The notes beneath the pieces were generated by a model. It saw nothing but the letters and a program-made list of their open reading frames with translations, did not search any database and had not been told where the DNA came from. 23,825 bases of DNA from an uncultured Clostridia bacterium. GTDB lineage: Bacteria > Bacillota > Clostridia > Christensenellales > Aristaeellaceae. The stretch lies in contig CALCUD010000043.1 of assembly GCA_937906775.1 (NCBI GenBank), positions 1-23,825 of the forward strand. Reading direction: 5' to 3'. Position numbers and translations under genes: made by a program. Positions within the stretch are counted from its first letter, which is position 1, and each line of letters starts with the position of its first letter. Shown one piece after another: positions 14,835 through 22,840 of this stretch.

Positions 14835-16253
14835 TTATGAAGCGCTCCTTTCGGATGATTCATCGTTCAGCATTTCATACAACTGATCAATCTGATGACT
14901 GTCCAGTTCATACAACAGGAAATCCAGATCCTCCCTGGGCAACGAAAGCAACGGACGGATCAGGGTCTCCGCGGCTCCCTGAAGGATTTCAGCGGCTAAA
15001 GCTTCCCTTTCCGTGCTGCTCAGCGATTCCTCACGGATCAGGTTGGTCGCTGTCCCTGTTTCTGTCAGCGCCGCTTCCCGGGCGGTATGAACCGTCAGCT
15101 CCACGTCTTCGATCTGATCTTTTCCGCGCTTTTGCTTCAGGAAGATCGTACCGTCGGCAGCTCCGTCCGGACCGAACTTCAACTCCGGAACAACCGTAAA
15201 TGACTGTTGCGTCCCGGAACCCTCCTTTTCGGAAAGTTCGACGCTGCCGGTTAATATGTCCCCGTTTATCATCAGGTCGGCGGAGCAGCCCAGATTCCGC
15301 TTGATCCTGTTCTCAACCCGTTCCGCTTTCAGATTCAGACTCAGATCAGAACCGTCTTCCTGTCTGGATTCGCTGTATTCCAGCGTCACCGTATCGTGAT
15401 CCGATCCGGATGTCGCAGGAGATTTCAAGCTGAGTTTGTCGTAGTCCCGTTCAGGACTCCGCAACCGGCTCCAGCCCAACGTAATCTTTCGCGGCGTTCC
15501 GTCCTCCACGGCTGCCTGACCGGACCAGGCTATGCGGATCACTGTTCCTTCGCTGTTGCGGAACAGCGTGATCTGCTGACGTCCGATGAAGTTCACATCC
15601 CGCAGCCAGATTTTCAGCGTACCCTCCGGGCAGGCTTCCTTCCATGATTTCAAAGCGCCTTCTTCGACCGCGGCTTTCGTAACGGTGACGACCGTTTTTT
15701 CCGTCGTACGCCCGACATTTTTGAAGGACTGGCTGTCTTTGCCGGTTTTGCTGTTGTCCGAATACAGTTCAGGAAGTTTCAAAAACCAGACGTACAGATC
15801 ATCCAGGATCTCTGCACCTGATCCCTGAAGCAGTTCAAACTCAGGAGCAAGATCCATTCCGGTGCTTACAGCCAGATCGATCCCAGCGCCTTCCCCAATA
15901 ATCTGCGTTCCGGGCAGAAAGCTGTATTCCGCATTCTGTTCCGCACCGCTTGAACTCATCCGGAGCGAAAACGCGGATTCTCCGTCGATCAGGATTTCCG
16001 TCTCCCTGCTCTCTCCAGAAGCGGCCAGACGCAGCTTCACATGGGACAGCAGCGCATTCAGCATATCGCAGCGTTCTTCTCCGAAAGGCATATGCATGTT
16101 GAACCGGACGCCCAGCTCGACCGTACAATTCTCCCGCATGTCGCCGTTCAGAATATTCCATAGACCGGATACAGTTTCCGCTGAGGCCTGTTTGCCGCAT
16201 AACAGTACGGAGAAAAGGAGTGCCAGCAGAATGGCTCTTTTGAAATGCCTCAC
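14835..16253 (-). CDS. Uncharacterised exported protein
   Basis: I do not recognise this 472-residue protein. A Lys/Arg start and hydrophobic core (residues 1-20) lead to a signal peptidase I site at KQASA-ET (about 25). The Cys in LLCG does not fit a lipobox, since the preceding residue is Leu. The body alternates short beta-like strands with charged loops (for example GTLKIWLRDVNFIGRQQITL) and ends with a predicted helical, acidic region rich in Leu and Glu (ESLSSTEREALAAEILQGA onward). Start is GTG 16253, overlapping the dus stop by four bases (GTGA), so it is coupled to dus. The next exported protein follows after one base. Function, partner and surface location are unknown. Confidence 0.72.
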   Translation of the reverse strand: MRHFKRAILLALLFSVLLCGKQASAETVSGLWNILNGDMRENCTVELGVRFNMHMPFGEERCDMLNALLSHVKLRLAASGESRETEILIDGESAFSLRMSSSGAEQNAEYSFLPGTQIIGEGAGIDLAVSTGMDLAPEFELLQGSGAEILDDLYVWFLKLPELYSDNSKTGKDSQSFKNVGRTTEKTVVTVTKAAVEEGALKSWKEACPEGTLKIWLRDVNFIGRQQITLFRNSEGTVIRIAWSGQAAVEDGTPRKITLGWSRLRSPERDYDKLSLKSPATSGSDHDTVTLEYSESRQEDGSDLSLNLKAERVENRIKRNLGCSADLMINGDILTGSVELSEKEGSGTQQSFTVVPELKFGPDGAADGTIFLKQKRGKDQIEDVELTVHTAREAALTETGTATNLIREESLSSTEREALAAEILQGAAETLIRPLLSLPREDLDFLLYELDSHQIDQLYEMLNDESSERSAS

Positions 16254-17218
16254 TCCAACGCCTCCGATCCCTCCGTGTTTTCTTTCATCAATCCGTCAAG
16301 TATCCGCCGGACATCCGCCGGCGTTTCCGCGTGATTGATCTCCGCCCTCACCCTGCTCGCGCCGCGGATCCCGTGCAAGTACCATCCGATATGCTTTCTC
16401 ATTTCGCGAACGGCAATATGCTCCGGTTTCCATTCGATCAGCGCGCGGTAGTGTCTTTCAATGACGGCCATGCGCTCTTCCAGCGTCACAGGCGTGACGG
16501 GCCTGTTCTCCAGCAGTTCTGTAATTTCGCGGAAGATCCAGGGATTTCCCATCGCTCCCCGGCCGATCATAACTCCGTCGGCCCCGGAATTGCGAAGACG
16601 CCGCAGCGCGTCCTGTGCGGTGAAGATATCCCCGTTGCCGATCACCGGAACAGACACCGCCTTTTTCACTTCGGCGATAGCGTCCCAGTCCGCGATTCCG
16701 CTGTATTGCTGCACCTTTGTACGGCCGTGGACTGTAATCTCCTTCACTCCCGATTCTTCGGCCATTTTGGCCAACTGTATAGCGTTCAGGTGATCCCCGT
16801 CCCAACCGAGGCGCATCTTGACCGATACGGGCAGGGATACCGCACGGACCGTCTTTCGCATCATTTCGTATGCGATCTCTGGAGTCCGCATCAATCCGGC
16901 GCCTTCACCGGAGGCGGCAACCTTGTGCGCGGGACAGCCCATATTCAGATCAATCCCGTCGAACCGGCCGAGTTCCTCCATCCGGGCAGCGGCTTCCGCG
17001 ACCGTATCGGGATCCTTGCCGAAAAGCTGGACATACAGCCGCTTTTCTTTTTTCCCGCGGATCAGCAGTTCCTGAACCGCACGCTGACCGGGCGCACACA
17101 GATATCCCATTGCGCTGACCATCTCGGTGCAGGTTGCTTCACATCCCATATCACAACAGATATCCCGGAATACATAATCCGTCACTCCGCACAGCGGAGC
17201 CAGTCTGATTCCGTTCAT
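16250..17218 (-). CDS. dusB: tRNA-dihydrouridine synthase (DusB-like)
   Basis: Dus enzymes reduce specific uridines in tRNA to dihydrouridine using FMN and NADPH. The 322-residue protein has the TIM-barrel signature set: LAPLCGVTD at the N-terminus, the active-site GIDLNMGCPAHKV with the catalytic Cys at residue 95, KMRLGWD, EITVHGRTKVQQYSG, IGNGDIF and GVMIGRGAMGNPWIF for flavin phosphate binding. The length and DLNMGCPAHKV form fit the DusB group common in Firmicutes; the target uridine is not deducible. It overlaps its upstream neighbour by four bases (ATGA) and the downstream exported protein by four. It is therefore an internal, coupled member of the operon. Confidence 0.93.
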   Translation of the reverse strand: MNGIRLAPLCGVTDYVFRDICCDMGCEATCTEMVSAMGYLCAPGQRAVQELLIRGKKEKRLYVQLFGKDPDTVAEAAARMEELGRFDGIDLNMGCPAHKVAASGEGAGLMRTPEIAYEMMRKTVRAVSLPVSVKMRLGWDGDHLNAIQLAKMAEESGVKEITVHGRTKVQQYSGIADWDAIAEVKKAVSVPVIGNGDIFTAQDALRRLRNSGADGVMIGRGAMGNPWIFREITELLENRPVTPVTLEERMAVIERHYRALIEWKPEHIAVREMRKHIGWYLHGIRGASRVRAEINHAETPADVRRILDGLMKENTEGSEALE

Positions 17219-18900
17219 TCGGTCCGGACCTTCGGGAATACCGTTATCCTTCCGGCTGTCCGGGCATAGGGCTGCAGTTCCTTCATTTCGGCTGTTCCTT
17301 CACCCTCCGGATATACGGGGACATCCGCCGGGATGGCGCCCACAGCCTTCCATGTGCGGACCTTTTTCACCGGCAGCAGAACCCTGTCATTCTTCCAGAC
17401 CGGATCACCGCAGACGGCCCAGGCCCAGTCATCCTTCGTTACCGGGAGCGCCATAACCGTGCCGCCCCGCATGCAGTAAACCCCGTGACGGTGATCCTCG
17501 CAGAGGACCGGATCACCGGCGTCGAAAATATTCAGAATATCCTTGTCGTGCCAATCCCGCTCGATCAAATTCCGCGTTCCGGGGGAAACATGATATGTGA
17601 TCTCCCCGTTCAGAGAAATCCGGAAATCGGCGCTCCATCTGTTCGCATTGATCATTGCAACGCCATGGAAAGGTTCCCGGATCCCGAATCCGATCTGCCC
17701 GTCACGTATGTGCAGGATAAACGGATGGCCTGCCATCTTCAGCACAAAACACCCATTCAAGGCCATATTGACTGAGAAACCGCGCTGCGTGGGCATGACG
17801 GAGTTTTTATAGGCGGCTGCAAAGGCACGGGCCAATCGTGCAACCGCATGCGTCGGCGCGTCTCCGTTTTCATCCGGAAAGAAACAACGGGTAGTATCAC
17901 CGTTTTCAACCGGCATGTTGACGCGCTGATACCGAAGGATTTCGTGTTCCCGGATTGCAGCGCGTAGCGCGTTTATCACGAGCAACTGCACCTCGTCGGA
18001 AGCCCAGGTACTCCGGCTCAGCGGAATATAGGCACAGAAGGCTTCGCACCATGCAGCAAGCGCCGCGGTGCTCATGGCCTTCGCGGATGATTTCCCGGCG
18101 AGCAGATCGTCGCTCGTCGTCCCCCCGCAGGGGGATCCGTGCGCTTTTCGGACCAGCTCCCATCCCTTTTCACCGGCGCCGAGTTCCTGCCCGTTTCCGC
18201 TATATTCGGCCGAACGTGCGGCGAAGCGCAACCCATCGGCCAGCGTTTCGGCGCAGGAGATCAGATACTGGCGGGTATAGAACGCTGTCTCGTCTTTTTT
18301 GTCCTCTTCCAGATGTTTCAGCAACTCCTCCCGCGTCATCTGGGCAGAAAGCGTCTGCTTCTGGTTGAAGGTATTCAGGATCATCGACCAGTCCACAGAC
18401 AGGGAGCGCAGCCTCGCACACAGGCGCGGGATTGCGCGAATGCCGGAAATACGGTAGAGCCGGACGAGAAATTCCATCAAATCAGCCGCGCTTGTCCGGA
18501 CCTCCCACGCTGCTTCGACGCTGTCCCACCCGAGTTCCATCGCGCCGCACCAGGAAGCCAGGCGCTTCAGGATCTCACGGTCGACCGTGTATTCGTACAG
18601 GGCCAGCCCGGCGCGAGCCACCGCGATCTGATGCGGAATGTCACCGGAAAAAGCGCCTTCCGCCGTTTCAAAAACGGCGTTTCTGATCAGGTCCGCGAAA
18701 GGTTCCTCCAGAGGTGCGTCCGTCAGCATGCAGGAAAGGGCAAAAGCGCCCTCCCAAATCTCGGTCGCGTCGGCATATCCGAGGCAGAAGGCGTATAGCC
18801 TGTTCAAATCTTCATCGCTGACGCGGATCTGACCGTTGCTTAGCGGACACTGCTGCAGCGGAAGCAGCGGCGCACGGTTCCAGATGTTCTTTAAAGGCAA
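17215..18900 (-). CDS. Uncharacterised protein, possibly alpha/alpha-barrel (GH127-like) fold
   Basis: I cannot name this 561-residue cytoplasmic protein with confidence. The first two thirds are helical with repeats such as IAVARAGLALYEYTVDREIL, resembling an alpha/alpha toroid. The last third looks beta-rich (FRISLNGEITYHVSPG, ERDWHDKDILNIF, HRHGVYCMRGGTVMALPV). That order recalls GH127/DUF1680 beta-L-arabinofuranosidases, but I see no convincing catalytic Glu/Cys set, so this is only a fold-level guess. There is no signal peptide. The start is most likely TTG 18900, because GGAGG lies seven bases upstream; the ATG at 18933 has no ribosome site. It is the first gene of the four-gene operon and overlaps dus by four bases. 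Confidence 0.65.
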   Translation of the reverse strand: MPLKNIWNRAPLLPLQQCPLSNGQIRVSDEDLNRLYAFCLGYADATEIWEGAFALSCMLTDAPLEEPFADLIRNAVFETAEGAFSGDIPHQIAVARAGLALYEYTVDREILKRLASWCGAMELGWDSVEAAWEVRTSAADLMEFLVRLYRISGIRAIPRLCARLRSLSVDWSMILNTFNQKQTLSAQMTREELLKHLEEDKKDETAFYTRQYLISCAETLADGLRFAARSAEYSGNGQELGAGEKGWELVRKAHGSPCGGTTSDDLLAGKSSAKAMSTAALAAWCEAFCAYIPLSRSTWASDEVQLLVINALRAAIREHEILRYQRVNMPVENGDTTRCFFPDENGDAPTHAVARLARAFAAAYKNSVMPTQRGFSVNMALNGCFVLKMAGHPFILHIRDGQIGFGIREPFHGVAMINANRWSADFRISLNGEITYHVSPGTRNLIERDWHDKDILNIFDAGDPVLCEDHRHGVYCMRGGTVMALPVTKDDWAWAVCGDPVWKNDRVLLPVKKVRTWKAVGAIPADVPVYPEGEGTAEMKELQPYARTAGRITVFPKVRTE

Positions 18901-18907
18901 TGTGATT

Positions 18908-18912
18908 CCTCC
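18908..18912 (-). promoter_or_regulatory. Shine-Dalgarno site selecting a TTG start at 18900
   Basis: GGAGG on the minus strand is seven bases before TTG 18900. It lies inside the longer open frame that begins with ATG 18933, which argues against that ATG. Confidence 0.7.
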
Positions 18913-18950
18913 GATCTTCGGGATAAAAAACATAATGTATAAACAGGATA

Positions 18951-18979
18951 ATTATAAATCAAATCTCGCTTCAAGGCAA
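18951..18979 (-). promoter_or_regulatory. Promoter of the four-gene minus-strand operon
   Basis: On the minus strand TTGCCT (18979-18974) and a perfect TATAAT (18956-18951) are spaced by 17 bases. The -35 box falls in the last codons of the QueG-like gene and transcription should start near 18944. Confidence 0.6.
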
Positions 18980-19822
18980 GCGATTCCACGCCGCTCTGGC
19001 TGCCTCGCGAACCGCTTCCGACGGATGCTCCTCCAGGGATTTCAGCAGATCTTTCAGATCGGTTCGGCCGTTGTTTGCAGCCAGGATACAGGCCTGGATC
19101 AGCAGTTTTGTACTACCGGTCATATTCCTTCCGATCAGCCCGGACAGCGTGTCTCTGCCCGTCCCGTCCAGCAGGCTCCGCAAAGGCACTGTGATCTTTT
19201 CACCGGTTCGGATTTTTGCGTTCATCGGGCATCGTTCCTGGCAAATTCCACACCCGAGCAGCCGGTTCCCCATAGCCTCCGCGATCCGGGGTTCGGGGAT
19301 TTCTCCGCTCAGCATCCAGTTCCGGACACAACGGGACCGATCAAAGCCATCCTCCCGGATGGCGCCCGTCGGACAGGCGCGGACGCATTCTCCGCACTGT
19401 TCGCACTTGCGGTTCAGCGGGACCGGACTTACCCGGTCCGTCACCGGAATCTCCTCATCGGTCGCAAAACACTGGATGTGAAAATAACTTCCCTGCTCTT
19501 CAAAAAAAGACAGGGTGTTGACACCTCTGCGAAGGAAATCAAGCCGGCTGAGGATCGGCTTCAGCGGAAGATGATTCTCCATCCGGACTGTCACGCCCTG
19601 CTCCGCGCATTCGCGAATAAAATCCTTCGCGATCAGGTGGCACTGTTGTGACACGGGATAGTACGGATGAATCACCGCCTCGCGTTCGTCCGGATCCTTC
19701 GCAGCGGCGCCGCATGCCATGAAGCTCAGGATCAACCGCTTTTCGGCGATTCCGCATTCCGATCCGGATAAAACACAGACACGGAAAAAACCCTTTCCCT
19801 TCAGGGTCTCGGGTATATTCAT
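18971..19822 (-). CDS. QueG-like double 4Fe-4S protein (short form)
   Basis: The 283-residue protein matches the C-terminal two thirds of epoxyqueuosine reductase QueG. It has a ferredoxin motif CEQCGECVRACP (Cys 140, 143, 146, 150) and a second set CGICQERCP (Cys 191, 194, 198), with GNRLLGC and an isolated Cys165. A HEAT-like helical C-terminus follows (about 215-283), as in Bacillus QueG. It is roughly 100 residues shorter than QueG (about 380) and lacks most of the N-terminal cobalamin-binding part. Around the expected catalytic Asp (VDTAP-type motif) it reads RMENHLPLKP with no Asp. It may therefore not do the queuosine step. ATG 19822 has GGAGGG only three to four bases upstream, directly behind the upp terminator. 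Confidence 0.7.
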   Translation of the reverse strand: MNIPETLKGKGFFRVCVLSGSECGIAEKRLILSFMACGAAAKDPDEREAVIHPYYPVSQQCHLIAKDFIRECAEQGVTVRMENHLPLKPILSRLDFLRRGVNTLSFFEEQGSYFHIQCFATDEEIPVTDRVSPVPLNRKCEQCGECVRACPTGAIREDGFDRSRCVRNWMLSGEIPEPRIAEAMGNRLLGCGICQERCPMNAKIRTGEKITVPLRSLLDGTGRDTLSGLIGRNMTGSTKLLIQACILAANNGRTDLKDLLKSLEEHPSEAVREAARAAWNRLP

Positions 19823-19832
19823 AATCCCTCCG

Positions 19833-19861
19833 AAAAAAAGCAGTTCCGGTTGCGGAACTGC
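19833..19861 (-). terminator. Terminator between upp and the QueG-like gene
   Basis: On the minus strand GCAGTTCCG, loop CAAC, CGGAACTGC form a perfect nine-pair stem followed by seven T (complement of 19839-19833). It starts about 20 bases after the upp stop, and its T tract abuts the next gene's ribosome site. Confidence 0.92.
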
Positions 19862-19880
19862 GTTGACTGTAAAAACCCGT

Positions 19881-20510
19881 TTATTTAGTACCGAAGAGGC
19901 GGTCACCGGCATCGCCGAGGCCGGGAACAATATATCCGTGTTCGTTCAGATGATCATCCAGCGCCGCGACATAGATGTCGACATCGGGATGATCCTTCTG
20001 GATCCGGGCAATGCCTTCGGGCGCGGCGATCAGGTTGACCAGACGGATATGATTGCAGCCGCGCTTTTTGATGAAGTTGATGGCTGCGGAGGCACTGCCG
20101 CCTGTCGCCAGCATGGGATCGAGCACCAGAAGCTCGCGGTTTTCGCTGTCGGCCGGGAGTTTGCAGTAGTATTCAACAGGCTCGAGCGTCTGCGGATCGC
20201 GGTACAGACCGATATGCCCAACACGGGCCGCAGGGATCAGGTTGGTCACGCCGTCGACCATGCCGAGGCCGGCCCGGAGGATCGGCACGATACCGAGCTT
20301 TTTGCCGGAAAGCGCTTTGCAGGTGCATCTGGTGATTGGGGTTTCGACTTCGATCTCTTCTGTCTCAAGATCGCGGGTGACCTCATAAACCATCAACATC
20401 GCGATTTCAGACAGCAGTTCGCGAAATTCTTTGGTCCCGGTATTTTTGTCGCGCATGATGCTCAGTTTGTGCTGGATCAGGGGATGATCAAAAACGACAA
20501 CTTTACTCAT
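19881..20510 (-). CDS. upp: Uracil phosphoribosyltransferase
   Basis: Upp salvages uracil by joining it to PRPP to form UMP in the cytoplasm. The 209-residue length is exact for the family. Motifs are VVFDHPLIQHKLSIMRD at the N-terminus, VPILRAGLGMVDG, the PRPP-binding loop VLDPMLATGGSA (about 129-140), and the uracil-binding C-terminus YIVPGLGDAGDRLFGTK. The frame is open upstream, but MSKVVVFD at 20510 is the conserved start, nine bases after AAGGAAGG. The nearby ATG at 20519 sits against that site and is unlikely. It is divergent from lgt and followed by a strong terminator. Confidence 0.97.
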   Translation of the reverse strand: MSKVVVFDHPLIQHKLSIMRDKNTGTKEFRELLSEIAMLMVYEVTRDLETEEIEVETPITRCTCKALSGKKLGIVPILRAGLGMVDGVTNLIPAARVGHIGLYRDPQTLEPVEYYCKLPADSENRELLVLDPMLATGGSASAAINFIKKRGCNHIRLVNLIAAPEGIARIQKDHPDVDIYVAALDDHLNEHGYIVPGLGDAGDRLFGTK

Positions 20511-20558
20511 AGTCAACATCCTTCCTTGCCCGGCGGGCATAGAATTCACATTAAGCAT

Positions 20559-20587
20559 ATTTTAACAGAAAACAGTCTCGCGTGCAA
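20559..20587 (-). promoter_or_regulatory. Candidate promoter for upp
   Basis: On the minus strand TTGCAC (20587-20582) and TAAAAT (20564-20559) are 17 bases apart. The leader to the upp ATG is about 40 bases and contains a small GC hairpin (20528-20538) but no recognisable PyrR site. Confidence 0.45.
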
Positions 20588-20663
20588 TCATTTTGGGCGG
20601 TTTCCGGAAACCTTTTTCAGCCGTTTTTTACTGCCCCGCGCAGATCGAATCAGTCTGTTTCCC

Positions 20664-20692
20664 TTGTGACAGTCCGCGTTTTCAGGTATAAT
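20664..20692 (+). promoter_or_regulatory. Promoter for the lgt operon
   Basis: TTGTGA (20664-20669) and a perfect TATAAT (20687-20692) are spaced by 17 bases, 23 bases before the lgt ATG. Confidence 0.65.
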
Positions 20693-20715
20693 AGCAGGGA
20701 TTGGAGGAACGCGCT

Positions 20716-21705
20716 ATGCCTTCTGTCCCATATTCGCGATTTATCATCGGTTCGCTCCCATGGTACAGTTTTTTGATCGTATCAGGCGCCGTTCTCGCTA
20801 TCACAATCGCCATGCGCGAGGAGAAGCGGATCGGCCTGAAAAAGGACACTGTTCTGGATCTCGCGCTGATCCTGCTGCCCTCGGGGATCCTCGGCGCGCG
20901 GCTTTATTATGTTGCCTTTTCCTGGTCCTCCTTCCGCGACAATCCGGTTTCAGTCCTTTACATTTGGGAAGGCGGGCTGGCTATCTACGGCGGCGTCCTG
21001 GCCGGGCTTCTGGCCGCTTTCCTGTTCTGCCGTTTCAGAAAGATCTCCTTCGGCACGGTGTGCGATCTGTTGGCTCCCGGCCTCGCGCTCGCGCAAGCCG
21101 TCGGACGCTGGGGTAACTATTTCAATATGGAGGCCTACGGTTCCGCCGTGACCGACCCGTCGCTTTGCTTTTTCCCGCTGTGCGTGTTCATCCCGGCTGA
21201 CGGAGGCTGGCATCTGGCCACCTTTTTCTATGAGTCCGTCTGGGATCTTTGCATTTTCATCTTTCTCCTGTTCGCCCGGCGCAGATCCGTCCGGAAGGCC
21301 GGCGACCTGTTCCTGTTCTATCTGTTTCTGTACGCGGCCGGCCGGTTCACGATGGAGAATTTCAGGATGGATTCTCTTTACGCCGTGTCCTCCGTACGCG
21401 TCAGCCAGCTGCTCAGCGAACTGGTCTGCGTCTGCCTGACGCTGTATTTCCTGTTTTTCCGCCGCGATACGGCGTCGCGGCACTCCGTCCGCGGGGTCTC
21501 CGCGCGGATCCTCTGCGTGTGCGCTCTGGCCCTGCTGACGGGGCTGATCCTCTTCGCCACCCGGCTGGTCCGTCCCGATCCGCTTCCTCTTGCCGCACAG
21601 TTTGCGAGTCTCGCCGGTACCGCGCTGTTTTCCGTCGTTGCTTTCCTGATGCTATACGGGCGCACCGGCCCGGAGGAGGTTCTGTATGCCAACCACCGCG
21701 CTTAA
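20716..21705 (+). CDS. lgt: Prolipoprotein diacylglyceryl transferase
   Basis: Lgt moves a diacylglyceryl group from phosphatidylglycerol to the lipobox Cys of prolipoproteins in the membrane. The signature GRWGNYFNMEAYG starts near residue 130 and EGGLAIYGG near residue 85; E. coli has HGG where this has YGG, a variant I believe is common in Firmicutes. GRFTMENFRMDS is the C-terminal Lgt box. At 329 residues it is longer than usual: after about residue 260 there are two additional hydrophobic segments that are not part of the core. ATG 20716 is chosen because GGAGG at 20703-20707 is eight bases upstream; TTG 20701 overlaps that site. Its last 20 bases overlap the next gene. Confidence 0.92.
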   Translation: MPSVPYSRFIIGSLPWYSFLIVSGAVLAITIAMREEKRIGLKKDTVLDLALILLPSGILGARLYYVAFSWSSFRDNPVSVLYIWEGGLAIYGGVLAGLLAAFLFCRFRKISFGTVCDLLAPGLALAQAVGRWGNYFNMEAYGSAVTDPSLCFFPLCVFIPADGGWHLATFFYESVWDLCIFIFLLFARRRSVRKAGDLFLFYLFLYAAGRFTMENFRMDSLYAVSSVRVSQLLSELVCVCLTLYFLFFRRDTASRHSVRGVSARILCVCALALLTGLILFATRLVRPDPLPLAAQFASLAGTALFSVVAFLMLYGRTGPEEVLYANHRA

Positions 21706-22840
21706 AAATCATCTGTACCGTCTGGCGCTTCCCTTTCTGTCGCCCTGTCTGCCCCGGTGTCCGGAGCTGTCGATCCTCGGGGACGGTCCTGTTCGTCCCG
21801 GGCCGTATGTCCGTTTTCTCCGGAAACATCATGTCATGGGTTCCGCCGCGATTTTTTCCTCCGGCGGAAAGCGCACTGCCGTTTTCTGTCCGTCCCCGAT
21901 CAGCGGTCATGTTTCGGACGAAAACACCCTTTTCCGAATCGCCTCCATCACCAAAACGGCGACCGCCCTCACCACACTCGCTCTTTGCGAAGCGGGGCTG
22001 CTCGCTCTCGACCGTCCCGTTGCGGAATACATGCCGGATGAGGACCGGATTGAAGAGATCCGCGGCGTCACCCTACGCATGCTGCTTTCCCACACCTCCG
22101 GGATTTCCGACATGCCGGACTATGAAAACTACCTCAATCGGGGCGTCCCGTGGACCAAAGCGCTGCGCGGCCGCCGCTGCGCAGAACCCGGTACGGCTTT
22201 CCGTTATTCGAATCTCGGCTTCGGACTCATCGGGTGTATCTGGGAATATGTAACCGGTCTCTCCCTGCGGGAGGTGTTCCGGAAATACCTGTTTGATCCT
22301 CTGGGACTGGACGCGTATATCGACGCGACGGAAGCGGACGAATCCCGGATCATGCCCGTGACCCGGATCATGCCGTATCATGCCGGAAGTGATCTGACCG
22401 TGACGAAGCTCGGCCGGATCCCGCTGGATATGCCCGATCCCCTTCATCACTACGGTCATACCGCCGGCAGCCTGTACATCACCGTCTCCTCTCTGGAAAC
22501 GCTGATCCGTTGCGTCATGGACGGTGGTATTCCCGTCCTGCGTTCTCCGGATCGCGAAATGACAAAGCAGCATGCCGAATACGGGAAGATCTCCCCCACA
22601 TTGTCCTACGGTCTCGGGATCCTCATCATCCGCGATTCTATGCTGTCCTCCTCGCGCATTCTCGGTCATCAGGGCTTTGCCTACGGTTGCGCGGACGGCG
22701 CCTTCTGGGAGGAGAGCACCGGTAATCTCATGATTTTTTTGAACGGCGGCTGCAGCGAAGCCCGGAAAGGCCGGCTCGGTCTGGCCAATTACGATCTGCT
22801 CCGGTATGCGCTGAAAAAGGAGTTCCCGCGATGGAATTAA
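21686..22840 (+). CDS. Beta-lactamase-fold serine hydrolase (class C/DD-peptidase-like)
   Basis: The 384-residue protein has the three active-site elements of the serine beta-lactamase/penicillin-binding superfamily: SITK (Ser87, Lys90), YSN (174-176) and HQG (328-330) in place of KTG, which is the class C/esterase pattern. RMLLSHTSGI and EPGTAFRYSNLGFGLIG are typical. There is no signal peptide or obvious membrane anchor, so it may act in the cytoplasm as an esterase or peptidase rather than as a resistance enzyme; the substrate is unknown. GGAGG precedes ATG 21686 by about seven bases inside lgt. Its end overlaps recX by ten bases. Confidence 0.85.
   Translation: MPTTALKNHLYRLALPFLSPCLPRCPELSILGDGPVRPGPYVRFLRKHHVMGSAAIFSSGGKRTAVFCPSPISGHVSDENTLFRIASITKTATALTTLALCEAGLLALDRPVAEYMPDEDRIEEIRGVTLRMLLSHTSGISDMPDYENYLNRGVPWTKALRGRRCAEPGTAFRYSNLGFGLIGCIWEYVTGLSLREVFRKYLFDPLGLDAYIDATEADESRIMPVTRIMPYHAGSDLTVTKLGRIPLDMPDPLHHYGHTAGSLYITVSSLETLIRCVMDGGIPVLRSPDREMTKQHAEYGKISPTLSYGLGILIIRDSMLSSSRILGHQGFAYGCADGAFWEESTGNLMIFLNGGCSEARKGRLGLANYDLLRYALKKEFPRWN

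Noticed and set aside
20599..20617. GGTTTCCGGAAACC palindrome followed by five T, terminator-like on the plus strand
   Set aside because: No plus-strand gene ends there, the stem is only five pairs around a CCGG loop, and it lies in a divergent promoter region.
21686..22840. Antibiotic-resistance beta-lactamase
   Set aside because: It has the active-site triad but no signal peptide and sits in a housekeeping operon; a general serine hydrolase is more likely.
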